DNA of 64,000 bases from Paraburkholderia dioscoreae (GTDB taxonomy: Bacteria > Pseudomonadota > Gammaproteobacteria > Burkholderiales > Burkholderiaceae): NCBI RefSeq assembly GCF_902459535.1, contig NZ_LR699553.1, positions 434,001 through 498,000 of the forward strand. Reading direction: 5' to 3'. The notes below the pieces were generated by a model. It was not told the DNA's origin. It searched no databases and was given only the letters and a program-made list of their open reading frames with translations. The stretch's first letter is position 1. Every line of letters starts with the position of its first letter. Below are positions 1 to 8,184 of this stretch, one piece after another. The position numbers and the translations under genes are program-made.

Positions 1-1424
1 ATTTCCTTGACCACCTTGTCGGCGATCTCGCGCTTCGAGCCTTCCAGACGCAGCGTCTGGAAATAGCCGAGCGCGTCGCGCAACGGCCAGCCGCTGATTT
101 CGAAGATGCCGCGCGCGTCGCCGTCCGTGCCGATCCGCACGAAGCGCGCTTCGCGGCGCAGCCGCGTGCCGGCGCAGGCCGGGCAGGGCTGGTTGTTCTG
201 ATACTTGGCGAGCTCTTCGCGCACCGCGACCGAATCGGTCTCGCGATAACGCCGCTCCAGATTCGGGATGATCCCTTCGAATACATGCTCGCGCACCGAA
301 GTGCGGCCGCGTTCGTTGATATACGAGAACGGGATCTCCTGCTTGCCCGAGCCGAACAGCAGGATCTTGCGGACCTTCTCCGGCAGGTCTTCGACGGCGG
401 TGTCGATATCGAACTCGTAAAACGCCGCGAGACTTTGCAGCATCTGGAAGTAGAACTGGTTGCGCCGGTCCCAGCCTTTCACCGCGCCCGCCGCGAGCGA
501 CAGCGACGGATGCGCGACCACCCGCTTCGGATCGAAGAAGGTGATCTGGCCGAGGCCGTCGCATTCCGGGCACGCGCCCATCGGATTGTTGAACGAGAAG
601 AGGCGCGGCTCCAGTTCCTGCAGCGAGTACGAGCAGATCGGGCAGGCGAACTTCGAGCTGAACAGATGCTCCTTGTCCGTATCCATTTCGAGCGCGATCG
701 CGCGGCCGTCGGCGAGACGCAGTGCGGTTTCGAACGATTCGGCGAGGCGCTGCTTCATGTCGGGGCGCACTTTCAGGCGGTCCACGACCACGTCGATGGT
801 GTGCTTGTCGTTCTTCTTCAGCTTGGGCAGCGAGTCGACTTCATAGATTTTCGCGACGCCTTCATTGGCGGTGCCACCGCCCGAGCGCACACGGAAACGG
901 ATAAAGCCTTGCGCCTGCATTTCCTCGAACAGTTCGACGTGCTCGCCTTTGCGGTTCGCCACCACTGGCGCGAGGATCATCAGCTTCGTTTCATCCGGCA
1001 GGGCGAGCGCCGCGTCGACCATTTGCGAGACGCTTTGCGCTTCCAGCGGAATTTCGTGGTCCGGACAGTAGGGCGTGCCGACCCGTGCGAACAGCAGACG
1101 CAGATAGTCGTGAATTTCGGTGACGGTGCCGACCGTGGAACGCGGATTGTGCGAGGTCGCTTTCTGTTCGATCGAGATGGCCGGCGACAGGCCTTCGATC
1201 AGATCGACGTCCGGCTTCTCCATCAATTGCAGGAACTGGCGCGCATAGGCGGAGAGACTTTCGACGTAGCGCCGTTGTCCTTCCGCATAGAGCGTGTCGA
1301 ACGCCAGCGACGATTTGCCCGAGCCTGAAAGGCCCGTGATGACGACGAGCTTGTGACGGGGTAGGTCGAGGTTGACGTTCTTCAGGTTGTGGGTGCGAGC
1401 CCCACGAATACGGATTTGTTCCAC
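1..1424 (-). CDS. uvrA: Excinuclease ABC subunit A (UvrA), N-terminal half, cut by window edge
   Basis: UvrA is the damage-scanning ATPase of nucleotide excision repair; it loads UvrB at DNA lesions in the cytoplasm. Read on the minus strand the protein begins VEQIRIRGARTHNLKNVN and has the Walker A loop GLSGSGKSS at about residues 31-39, followed by the family stretch DTLYAEGQRRYVESLSAYAR. Further on are zinc-module cysteine pairs (CPICSYSL, CPECDGLGQ). About 474 of roughly 950 residues are present; the rest lies left of the window. The start is GTG at 1424, because the frame meets a stop shortly upstream and no in-frame ATG lies between. It is divergent from the MFS gene. I saw no convincing LexA box in the 331-bp gap. 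Identification is from direct sequence recognition. Confidence 0.97.
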   Translation of the reverse strand, partial: MEQIRIRGARTHNLKNVNLDLPRHKLVVITGLSGSGKSSLAFDTLYAEGQRRYVESLSAYARQFLQLMEKPDVDLIEGLSPAISIEQKATSHNPRSTVGTVTEIHDYLRLLFARVGTPYCPDHEIPLEAQSVSQMVDAALALPDETKLMILAPVVANRKGEHVELFEEMQAQGFIRFRVRSGGGTANEGVAKIYEVDSLPKLKKNDKHTIDVVVDRLKVRPDMKQRLAESFETALRLADGRAIALEMDTDKEHLFSSKFACPICSYSLQELEPRLFSFNNPMGACPECDGLGQITFFDPKRVVAHPSLSLAAGAVKGWDRRNQFYFQMLQSLAAFYEFDIDTAVEDLPEKVRKILLFGSGKQEIPFSYINERGRTSVREHVFEGIIPNLERRYRETDSVAVREELAKYQNNQPCPACAGTRLRREARFVRIGTDGDARGIFEISGWPLRDALGYFQTLRLEGSKREIADKVVKE

Positions 1425-1755
1425 GGATTTATTCCATGAACTGGCGGAAAGAGGAAGAGGCTAAACCTGCTACTATAACGACTTTTCAAGACCGCCGTTA
1501 CGGCTTCCTGACAGCCTGAAGAGGCGTCGAAGCGAGCTGTAAGGCAGCGATCCAGCGTCGCGGGCAAGGGGTCTAACTGGGGCCGTTTTCCGCGAGTACA
1601 AGGCACCGTGAGGCGTCAGCGGGAATGCCGGTCCGCCCGCCCAACGCCGCGCCGCATGCTGGCCCGCCGTCCTGCGGCAAGCCGCGCGGTCGTGGCCGCC
1701 TTGCCGCTGTGCCCGCCCGCGGTGTGCCGCCCAGCTCATTCAAAGAACGCTCCCG
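1425..1755. other. Intergenic region between divergent uvrA and MFS gene
   Basis: This 331-bp gap must hold both divergent promoters. A TATAAC hexamer at 1474-1479 (plus) overlaps a TATAGT on the minus strand, so the -10 regions may be shared, but I could not match good -35 boxes. No CTGT-N8-ACAG SOS motif was found by eye. The open frames here overlap each other and have no family resemblance, so I call no gene. Confidence 0.4.
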
Positions 1756-2943
1756 ATGTCCAATCCGTCCGCCACTTCCTCACGCATGAGCGCGCCTGAA
1801 CTGCGCGCGACCGTGTCGCTTGCCGCGATCTTCGCGCTGCGCATGCTGGGTCTGTTCATGATCATGCCGGTGTTCTCGATCTACGCGAAGACCATTCCCG
1901 GCGGCGACAACGTGCTGCTGGTGGGTATCGCGCTGGGCGCGTACGGCGTGACGCAGTCCATGCTGTACATCTTCTACGGCTGGGTCTCCGACAAGGTCGG
2001 CCGCAAACCGGTCATTGCGACCGGCCTCCTGATCTTCGCGCTCGGCAGCTTCGTGGCGGCGGGCGCGCACGATATGACGTGGATCATCGTCGGCCGGGTG
2101 ATTCAGGGCATGGGTGCGGTGTCTTCCGCGGTGATCGCATTTATCGCCGACCTGACCGCCGAAGAAAATCGCACCAAGGCGATGGCGATGGTGGGCGGCA
2201 GTATCGGCGTGTCGTTCGCGGTGGCGATTGTCGGCGCGCCGATCGTGTTCCAGTGGGTCGGCATGAGCGGCCTGTTCACGCTGGTCGGCATCTTCTCGAT
2301 TCTGGCCGTCGGCGTGGTGCTGTGGATCGTGCCCGATGCGCCGAAACCGGTGCACGTGCGCGCGCCGTTCGCCGAAGTGCTTCACAACGTCGAGTTGCTG
2401 CGTCTGAATTTTGGCGTGCTCGTGCTGCACGCGACGCAAACCGCATTGTTCCTCGTCGTGCCGCGCATTCTCGAAGCCGGCGGCCTGCCGGTAGCATCGC
2501 ACTGGAAAGTGTATTTGCCGGTGATGGGCCTCTCGTTCGTGATGATGGTGCCAGCGATCATCGCCGCGGAAAAGCGCGGCAAAATGAAAATCGTGCTGCT
2601 GTCGGCGATCGCTCTTATCCTGATCGGACAGTTGTTATTGGGCGTCGCTCCGCATACGATTCTGAGTGTGGCGGCGATCCTTTTTGTGTACTTTCTCGGC
2701 TTCAATATTCTCGAGGCTTCGCAGCCTTCGCTGGTGTCGAAGCTGGCGCCCGGAACCCGCAAGGGCGCGGCCGCCGGTGTGTACAACACCACGCAGTCGA
2801 TCGGTCTTGCGCTGGGCGGGGTGGTCGGCGGCTGGTTGCTGAAAGCGGACGGTCAGAGCGCCGTGTTCTTCACTTGTTCGGGGCTCGTCTTTTGCTGGCT
2901 TATAATCGCCGCAAAGATGAAACAGCCGCCGCGCAAAGCGTAA
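1756..2943 (+). CDS. MFS transporter, DHA1/YajR-like
   Basis: A 395-residue inner-membrane carrier of the major facilitator superfamily, probably a drug or metabolite exporter driven by proton exchange. About twelve hydrophobic segments are visible. The motif-A loop between TM2 and TM3 reads GWVSDKVGRKPV (around residues 75-87), and the segment GRVIQGMGAVSSAVIAFIAD is typical of the YajR/DHA1 drug-antiporter branch. Unlike E. coli YajR there is no C-terminal ferredoxin-like extension. It starts at ATG 1756, after the divergent gap with uvrA, and is followed by ssb on the same strand 135 bp later. The substrate cannot be told from sequence. Confidence 0.85.
   Translation: MSNPSATSSRMSAPELRATVSLAAIFALRMLGLFMIMPVFSIYAKTIPGGDNVLLVGIALGAYGVTQSMLYIFYGWVSDKVGRKPVIATGLLIFALGSFVAAGAHDMTWIIVGRVIQGMGAVSSAVIAFIADLTAEENRTKAMAMVGGSIGVSFAVAIVGAPIVFQWVGMSGLFTLVGIFSILAVGVVLWIVPDAPKPVHVRAPFAEVLHNVELLRLNFGVLVLHATQTALFLVVPRILEAGGLPVASHWKVYLPVMGLSFVMMVPAIIAAEKRGKMKIVLLSAIALILIGQLLLGVAPHTILSVAAILFVYFLGFNILEASQPSLVSKLAPGTRKGAAAGVYNTTQSIGLALGGVVGGWLLKADGQSAVFFTCSGLVFCWLIIAAKMKQPPRKA
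2901..2906 (+). promoter_or_regulatory. Candidate -10 box for ssb
   Basis: A perfect TATAAT lies inside the 3' end of the MFS gene, about 170 bp before the ssb start. The -35 region is weak. It would give ssb its own promoter independent of the upstream gene; this is a motif match only. Confidence 0.3.
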
Positions 2944-3078
2944 TACGGCGCATCCCGAACTCATCCAGAACTCACCCGGCGGCGGGCAGAGGCGCAGTTC
3001 CGGTCTCGGGCCCGCCGGCCCTGAAACGCGAACCGTGTATTGCCGCGCCGCCCGTAACGGAATCAACAGGAGAAACTC

Positions 3079-3618
3079 ATGGCATCCGTGAACAAGGTCA
3101 TTCTCGTCGGCAATCTCGGAGCCGATCCGGAAGTCCGTTATCTTCCGAGCGGCGACGCAGTGGCGAACATCCGCCTTGCAACGACGGATCGGTACAAGGA
3201 CAAGGCGTCCGGCGAAATGAAGGAAGCGACTGAATGGCACCGTGTGTCGTTCTTCGGTCGCCTCGCGGAAATCGTGTCCGAATATCTGAAGAAGGGCTCG
3301 TCGGTGTACCTGGAAGGGCGCATCCGTACCCGCAAGTGGCAGGCGCAAGACGGCACCGACCGTTATTCGACCGAAATCGTCGCTGAGCAGATGCAAATGC
3401 TGGGTGGCCGCGGCGGCTCGATGGGCGGTGGCGGCGACGAAGGCGGTTACAGCCGGGGTGAGCCGTCGGAGCGTAGCGGCGGTGGTGGTGGCGGTCGCGC
3501 GGCGTCGGGCGGTGGCTCGCGTGGCGGCAGCGGTGGTGGTGCCGGCGGCGGCGCGAGCCGTCCGAGCGCGCCGGCTGGCGGCGGGTTTGATGAGATGGAT
3601 GACGATATTCCGTTCTAA
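3079..3618 (+). CDS. ssb: Single-stranded DNA-binding protein
   Basis: SSB coats single-stranded DNA and recruits replication and repair partners. The 179-residue protein opens MASVNKVILVGNLGADPEV, the signature of bacterial SSB, with an OB fold over about residues 1-110 (EWHRVSFFGRLAEIVSEYL). Next comes a long glycine/serine/arginine-rich linker (about 112-168). The acidic tip DDDIPF at the extreme C-terminus is the partner-docking peptide. The ribosome binding site AGGAG precedes ATG 3079. A strong intrinsic terminator follows 30 bp downstream. The gene is near uvrA, as in many proteobacteria. Confidence 0.98.
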   Translation: MASVNKVILVGNLGADPEVRYLPSGDAVANIRLATTDRYKDKASGEMKEATEWHRVSFFGRLAEIVSEYLKKGSSVYLEGRIRTRKWQAQDGTDRYSTEIVAEQMQMLGGRGGSMGGGGDEGGYSRGEPSERSGGGGGGRAASGGGSRGGSGGGAGGGASRPSAPAGGGFDEMDDDIPF

Positions 3619-3646
3619 GCCTTTGCAGCCGAAGAACGTGAACATC

Positions 3647-3674
3647 AACCCCGCCTTCGTGCGGGGTTTTTTTT
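3647..3674 (+). terminator. Rho-independent terminator of ssb
   Basis: CCCCGC at 3649-3654 pairs with GCGGGG at 3661-3666 around a 6-base loop. The stem is extended by AA/TT and followed by a run of eight T. It lies just after the ssb stop codon. Confidence 0.92.
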
Positions 3675-3753
3675 CTATCCGCTCAACACTCGCGGCAAGC
3701 GGGCTCGAACACCCCATCCAGCCATCGAACGCGTCGTCCTAACCGGTGTGCCT

Positions 3754-5067
3754 TCAATAAGCGTCCATCGGCGCCGCAAAACCACCCGCTTCTTCCGTCT
3801 CCGCCTCAGGCTCGCCGAGATAAGGACGGTCAGGGCGAATCCAGTGCGCGGCAATCGGTCCGAGCACGAGAAAGAACATCGACAGCGCAAACACCGGCTC
3901 CCATGAATGCATCGTATCGACCAGCCAGCCGACGAGCGGCGGCGAAACCGATGCCGCAATCCCAAGCCCGGTGTTCATGATGCTGCTCGACGTTGCCGCG
4001 TGATTGGGTGCGAGGTCCATCGCGACGGCCCACAGCGGCGCGGTCACGAGTTCGGAGAGAAACAGCGCGGCAGCCAGCGAGAACGCAGCGAGCGTCGACG
4101 ACGGGTGCAGGAACATCGGCACGAAGAACACGATCGGTGCGAGAAACCCGATGGTGATCAGCGTCTGGCGCGATCGGCGGATGTTGCCGGTCTTCCTGAA
4201 CATCAGATCGCTGAGCCAGCCACCCAGCGTGGTGCCGACAACGCCGCTCAGGAAAATTCCCGAACTGAAGACGGCCGAATGCCGGATATCCAGGTGATAC
4301 GCCTGCGCAAAGAACGACGGCATCCAGTTCAGAAAGAACCACAGAATCCAGCCGTGACAGAAGCTCACCACAGTAGCCGGCCAAAGCGCGCGCAATAGCG
4401 GCGCCCAACGCATCGGCACGCGCGTCTTGCCGACCTTCGCGGGCAGCCGCGCAATATCTTCGGGCGTGATACCCGGATGATCGGCGGGATTGTCGCGGTA
4501 ATACCAGACCCATAGGACGACCCACGCAAGACTCGCCGCACCGAGCAGGATGAACGCGATGTGCCACGAAAACGCGGTGATCAGGCCGGCGACGAGAATC
4601 GGCGTGGATGCGTTGCCGAGCCGGGCGCACGCATGCGTGATGCCTTGCGAAAATCCACGGCGCTCGGGCTCCATCCACGCGGTCAGCGCGCGGGCCGATG
4701 CCGGCACGATCGGGCTTTCACCCAGCCCGACGACGAAGCGCGCGAGCAGCAGCGTCGCCAGGCCGCCGGCGAAGCCGGTCAGGAGCGTGCCCAGACCCCA
4801 CAGCACGCCGCACACCGCAAGCATCTTGCGGGCGCCGAGGCGATCGCCGATAAAGCCGCCCGGAATCATCGCGAGCGCGTAGGTCAGTGCAAAAGCGGAA
4901 AACACGACGCCAAGCTGCGAGTTGCTCAGATGCAGATCGCGACGGATCGCGAGTGCGGCAGTAGAGATATTCGTACGGTCCACGTACATCAGGAACGACA
5001 TGATGCACAGGACAACCAGTACGCCTGTGGTCGCGGAAAAGCGGCTGCGCCGGCGGATCGATTCCAT
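3754..5067 (-). CDS. MFS transporter, anion:cation symporter (ACS) type
   Basis: A 437-residue inner-membrane MFS carrier. The N-terminal segment SFLMYVDRTNISTAALAI with the following FSAFALTYALAMIPGGFIGDRLGARK is characteristic of the ACS family, which imports hexuronates, galactonate, tartrate, phthalate and similar organic anions. About twelve TM segments are visible, with a cytoplasmic loop in the middle (residues about 195-220). It begins at ATG 5067 behind an AAGGAGACA ribosome binding site and is convergent with ssb. The VOC-fold gene lies about 130 bp upstream on the same strand, so the two may share a transcript. The substrate is unknown. Confidence 0.85.
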   Translation of the reverse strand: MESIRRRSRFSATTGVLVVLCIMSFLMYVDRTNISTAALAIRRDLHLSNSQLGVVFSAFALTYALAMIPGGFIGDRLGARKMLAVCGVLWGLGTLLTGFAGGLATLLLARFVVGLGESPIVPASARALTAWMEPERRGFSQGITHACARLGNASTPILVAGLITAFSWHIAFILLGAASLAWVVLWVWYYRDNPADHPGITPEDIARLPAKVGKTRVPMRWAPLLRALWPATVVSFCHGWILWFFLNWMPSFFAQAYHLDIRHSAVFSSGIFLSGVVGTTLGGWLSDLMFRKTGNIRRSRQTLITIGFLAPIVFFVPMFLHPSSTLAAFSLAAALFLSELVTAPLWAVAMDLAPNHAATSSSIMNTGLGIAASVSPPLVGWLVDTMHSWEPVFALSMFFLVLGPIAAHWIRPDRPYLGEPEAETEEAGGFAAPMDAY

Positions 5068-5199
5068 CGTGTCTCCTTCTTGCGACTACGCAACGACACG
5101 TGCCGTTGCGTCTTGTGTCGCGGCGTCGCGGGAATGGCGTCCGCGCCGCCGTACGTCGAACAGCTCGCTATGAATTGGTTTAATGCGAGCCGGAACGTC

Positions 5200-5631
5200 T
5201 TACTCGAGTACTTCGCCGTGCACGCCGGCCGCGAGCGTCTTCTTTTCCCAGCGCTGCATCGGCACGACTTCGGCAACCGGGCCGTTCGGCGAGCGGAACT
5301 TGACCGGCAGATGACCCGGCGCCGTGAGGATCTCGCCGCCGTTTTCCTTGATCTGCTCGATGAACGCGTCGAGGTCTTCCACTTCCATGCCGATGTGATG
5401 AATGCACGGCGCCGGACCGGCGAAATCGGCTTCATCGGAATCCGACGACTCATAGTGAATCAGCGTCAGATCCATATAGCCGTCGGTCAGGTGATGCGAA
5501 ATGTGATCGCCGCTCTTGCCCTTGCGGCGCACCGTATTCACATGCTTGTAGCCAAATACGTTCTCATAAAACGCGCGTTCTTTCTCGACGTCTTCGACCT
5601 TGAATGCGATGTGCTTGATGAAATTCGGCAT
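5200..5631 (-). CDS. VOC (glyoxalase/dioxygenase-fold) family protein
   Basis: A 143-residue protein of the vicinal-oxygen-chelate superfamily, whose members are glyoxalases, epimerases, extradiol dioxygenases and resistance proteins. Two beta-alpha-beta-beta-beta halves are visible: FIKHIAFKVEDVEKERAFYENVFGY at the start and IHHIGMEVEDLDAFIEQIKENGG near residue 78. Metal-ligand candidates are His7 (KHIAF), the His in HHIGMEV and the late Glu in VAEVVP. The ATG at 5631 has a good AAGGAG site. It is divergent from the GntR gene across a region with a 22-bp palindrome and is probably co-transcribed with the downstream ACS carrier. The reaction is unknown. Confidence 0.8.
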   Translation of the reverse strand: MPNFIKHIAFKVEDVEKERAFYENVFGYKHVNTVRRKGKSGDHISHHLTDGYMDLTLIHYESSDSDEADFAGPAPCIHHIGMEVEDLDAFIEQIKENGGEILTAPGHLPVKFRSPNGPVAEVVPMQRWEKKTLAAGVHGEVLE

Positions 5632-5970
5632 GGTCCATCTCCTTTGATGTAAGCGCGAGCCTGCGCGATGAAGATCAGTCTAGGACGACCCGCGTTTTCA
5701 GTCAATCGAATCATTCGAATGATTCGAATTAATGGATAGGTTCGGGTTGATCCCGATTGATTCCGATTGCCGCCGGGCGCCGCTTCCGATGGCGTCCCGG
5801 CACGGTCGCGGTGACGCATATAGGTGTCGATCCTGTATCCTTCGGAGAATTCGCCGTGGGGCTGCGAATCGGGGCGGGGCGGCGCATGTCGTACGTGCGC
5901 TCGCGGCCATTTCATCGCGGTTCGAGCGGCTCGTTCCGACTTCTTTCTCTTCACTCTGACACTGACCTGA
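5632..5970. promoter_or_regulatory. Divergent control region between VOC gene and GntR regulator
   Basis: 339 bp without a convincing gene. The main feature is the palindrome at 5706-5727 listed separately, close to the VOC start, together with nearby GATTGATTCC/CCGATTG repeats at about 5750-5770. The rest resembles an untranslated leader for the GntR gene. Confidence 0.5.
5706..5727. promoter_or_regulatory. Perfect 22-bp palindrome, probable operator
   Basis: The two 11-base arms (TCGAATCATTC on each strand) match perfectly, and further ATTCGAAT units overlap it. It sits about 75 bp upstream of the VOC start and 245 bp upstream of the GntR start. Its position between a regulator and a divergent gene suggests it is bound by the neighbouring GntR protein; that link is inference. 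Confidence 0.65.
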
Positions 5971-6711
5971 ATGCCAGGATTTCGTACTCCGGGAGAGCAA
6001 CCGCTCTATGAAATCGTCCGCGCCCGTATTCTCGAGCGCCTGCGTACCGGCCAATGGACGGCCGGCGACAAGATCCCCGCGGAGCCGCAACTGGCCGAAG
6101 AATTCGGCGTGGGCATCGGCACGATCCGCCGCGCCGTCGAAGAACTGGTGGCCGAGCGCCTGCTGATTCGCCGCGCGGGGCGCGGCACGATCGTCGCGAA
6201 GTTCGCCGACGAACACGCGTTCGACCAATACTTCAGCTTTGTCGATACGACCGGCGAGTTGATGAAGGTGACCGCGCGCCTGCTGCGCTTCGGCAAGGAG
6301 CGCGCGAGCCCGGCGCTCGCCTCGACGCTCAGGCTCGAGCGCGGCGCACGGCTTGCCACTGCGGATAATCTTCGGCTGCATGACGACGTTCCGGTCATGC
6401 TCGATCGCTTGTGGATGCCGCTCGACGTGTTTCCGGACCTCGACGCAGGAAAGTTCGAAGCGCGGCGCGGCTCCATCTACGGTTTTTACCAGGAGCACTT
6501 CGGGATTTCAGTCGTGCGCGTGGTGGAAGACCTGGGCGGCGCGGCCGCCGACGAAGAAGCGGCGCGCGCGCTCAACATCGAAGTGGGCGCGCCGGTGCTG
6601 CGCATCGAGCGCACGGCTTACACGTTCAAGGACCAGCCGGTCGAATTTCGCGTGCGCCTTGCCGATTCGAGCCGCTGTTCTTATCGGAACGTGCGCGGCT
6701 TGCAGGACTGA
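5971..6711 (+). CDS. GntR-family regulator with UTRA domain (HutC subfamily)
   Basis: A 246-residue transcription factor. The N-terminal winged helix (about residues 9-76) contains QPLYEIVRARILERLRTGQW and the recognition segment FGVGIGTIRRAVEELVAERLL, both classic GntR features. The C-terminal half (about 95-240) fits the UTRA ligand-binding fold, ending in LRIERTAYTFKDQPVEFRV, the usual HutC-like closing strands. UTRA domains bind small effectors such as sugars, amino acids or urocanate. It is divergent from the VOC and ACS carrier genes and is the obvious candidate to control them through the 5706-5727 palindrome. Confidence 0.88.
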   Translation: MPGFRTPGEQPLYEIVRARILERLRTGQWTAGDKIPAEPQLAEEFGVGIGTIRRAVEELVAERLLIRRAGRGTIVAKFADEHAFDQYFSFVDTTGELMKVTARLLRFGKERASPALASTLRLERGARLATADNLRLHDDVPVMLDRLWMPLDVFPDLDAGKFEARRGSIYGFYQEHFGISVVRVVEDLGGAAADEEAARALNIEVGAPVLRIERTAYTFKDQPVEFRVRLADSSRCSYRNVRGLQD

Positions 6712-6787
6712 TCGCATACGCGGCCCAGCCGCGTCGCGCGCATACAGGAACCGTCGCGCCTGGCAATCCGCGCGCGTCTCCACGCGC

Positions 6788-7339
6788 CTACTTCAGCGCG
6801 TCCGCGCCCGCCTTGCAGATATCCGCATCCTGATCGCCGCTGCCGCCGCTGCATCCGATCGCGCCGACGATCTTGCCGCCGATCATGAGCGGATAGCCGC
6901 CGGGCGAGGCGACCACCGAAGGATCGAGCGTCGCCGAATAGGTGTGGCCGGCTTCGAAGCCGTTATAGAACGTGCGCGTGTCGCGGCGGAAACGCGCGGC
7001 GGTCGCGGCCTTGCGCAGCGCGATGTTCGGCGACGAGTTCTGCGTGTCGTCCATCTTCGCGAACGCGACGAGCTCTCCACTCGGATCGGTCACCGCGATG
7101 GCTTCGGGCCAGCCGTGCCGGGCGGCTTCGGCTTCAGCGGCCTGGAGCGCCTGATTGGCGTTTTGCAGGCTGATCGGCATGCCGTATGGAATGTCGAACG
7201 GCGAGCGCGCCGGCAGGCCGCCGGCCGAAGGCTGGGAGGCGGGCGTCTGCGCGTTGGCGTCGCCCAGTGCCCCGCCCAGTGCGGCGCCGAGCGAGAACAG
7301 CGCGAGCAGCGAGGCTTTGATCATTCGCTTGTTGGTCAT
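6788..7339 (-). CDS. Secreted GlcG/HbpS-like (DUF336) protein
   Basis: A 183-residue protein with a Sec signal peptide (KR, hydrophobic ASLLALFSLGAALGGALG, cleavage near ANAQ). The mature part has the HbpS/GlcG fold: ANQALQAAEAEAARHGWPEAIAVTDPSGELVAFAKMDDT, then a motif around PLMIGGKIVGAIGCSGGSGDQD. Family members have been linked to haem binding (Streptomyces HbpS) and to glycolate or diol loci, but most have no proven role. It is convergent with the GntR gene and lies about 100 bp downstream of the half-length PrpD homologue on the same strand, so it may be the last gene of that operon. Confidence 0.82.
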   Translation of the reverse strand: MTNKRMIKASLLALFSLGAALGGALGDANAQTPASQPSAGGLPARSPFDIPYGMPISLQNANQALQAAEAEAARHGWPEAIAVTDPSGELVAFAKMDDTQNSSPNIALRKAATAARFRRDTRTFYNGFEAGHTYSATLDPSVVASPGGYPLMIGGKIVGAIGCSGGSGDQDADICKAGADALK

Positions 7340-7444
7340 ATTGGGTTTTCCGTGTTGTGGCCGGTCAGGTGTCGAGCGCGTTCAGCAAGACGGCTGGTGA
7401 AAACTTCGCCCGCCGTGTCCGGCACACCGGGCGAAGCGCGTCGC

Positions 7445-8182
7445 TCAGTCGAGCGAAGTCCAGCGCGTGCCCAGCGCGTCGGTAATGGCGGAGGCGTCGA
7501 AACGATACGCCATCAGCGCGGCAAAGCCACGCCGTCCGTCGATCGACGCGGCCGCGCTCGTGAACCCGTGCTTCGCGATCATCGCGGCTTCGAGCGCGTC
7601 CGCTGCGGCCTTGCCGATCTCGATCGCCTCCATCGCGTGGTCCGCATTGTGCGCGAGTCCCGCTGCCTGGGTTGCCGCGATGCCGAGCGCGTGACGCGTA
7701 TGCGCTTCGTCGAGTCGCAGCAGGCGCGATACCGCCAGCACCGCACCCAGCAAGCCCACCGACGACGCCACGTTCCAGCGCGCGCGGAACTCGTCGCTAT
7801 CGACCGCGGCGAGAATGCGCGTGGCGGCTTCGGTACCGATCGCGACGGCGGCGATCGCATCGCTTTCGGACGAACCGAGCTTGTCGCCGGTGGCGATCAC
7901 GGCGGCGAGCACCGGCATTACCGGCGACGCGGCGGCCTGCGTCGCGAGCGATGTGCCGAGAATCCATGCGCGGGTGCGCGAGTCGGTCGCCGCGCTGCCC
8001 TGCGATTGCAGCAGCGCGGTGATCTGCGCGGTGGAGCGCGTCGCCGGATCGGTGAGCAGGCGGGCGTGCGTGAGCGCGTCGCGCGCGGCGCCGAGTGCAG
8101 ACTCGGCCGAAGCGGGCAGCGCGGCGACGGCGAAGCCGGCGAGCGCGTCGGAGACGACGGAATGTTGAGCGGCGTTATGCAT
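7445..8182 (-). CDS. Half-length MmgE/PrpD homologue lacking active-site motifs
   Basis: A 245-residue protein that resembles only the N-terminal all-helical domain of the MmgE/PrpD family, which normally has about 450 residues. The match is best in its second half: LDEAHTRHALGIAATQAAGL followed by KAAADALEAAMIAKHGFTSA and DGRRGFAALMA. The family hallmark DDTH...HP and the TK-x-x-H segment, both present in its upstream neighbour, are missing. It starts at ATG 8182, two bases after the stop of the full-length gene, so the two are translationally linked. The frame is open and ends cleanly, so this does not look like a fresh frameshift. It is probably a non-catalytic partner or a decaying paralogue. 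Confidence 0.75.
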   Translation of the reverse strand: MHNAAQHSVVSDALAGFAVAALPASAESALGAARDALTHARLLTDPATRSTAQITALLQSQGSAATDSRTRAWILGTSLATQAAASPVMPVLAAVIATGDKLGSSESDAIAAVAIGTEAATRILAAVDSDEFRARWNVASSVGLLGAVLAVSRLLRLDEAHTRHALGIAATQAAGLAHNADHAMEAIEIGKAAADALEAAMIAKHGFTSAAASIDGRRGFAALMAYRFDASAITDALGTRWTSLD

Positions 8183-8184
8183 GA

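Noticed and set aside
285..1328. Long plus-strand open frame opposite uvrA
   Set aside because: Antisense to a clear uvrA sequence; composition rich in Arg/Gln/Ala and no family motif. A typical high-GC shadow frame.
1500..1580. Possible SOS (LexA) box for uvrA, from CTGT and ACAG fragments near 1511-1545
   Set aside because: The fragments are not spaced as CTGT-N8-ACAG and are in the wrong order; no box could be supported.
3404..3600. Glycine-codon-rich repeats in ssb as a possible tandem DNA repeat or CRISPR-like element
   Set aside because: They encode the flexible glycine linker of SSB and lack repeat-spacer structure.
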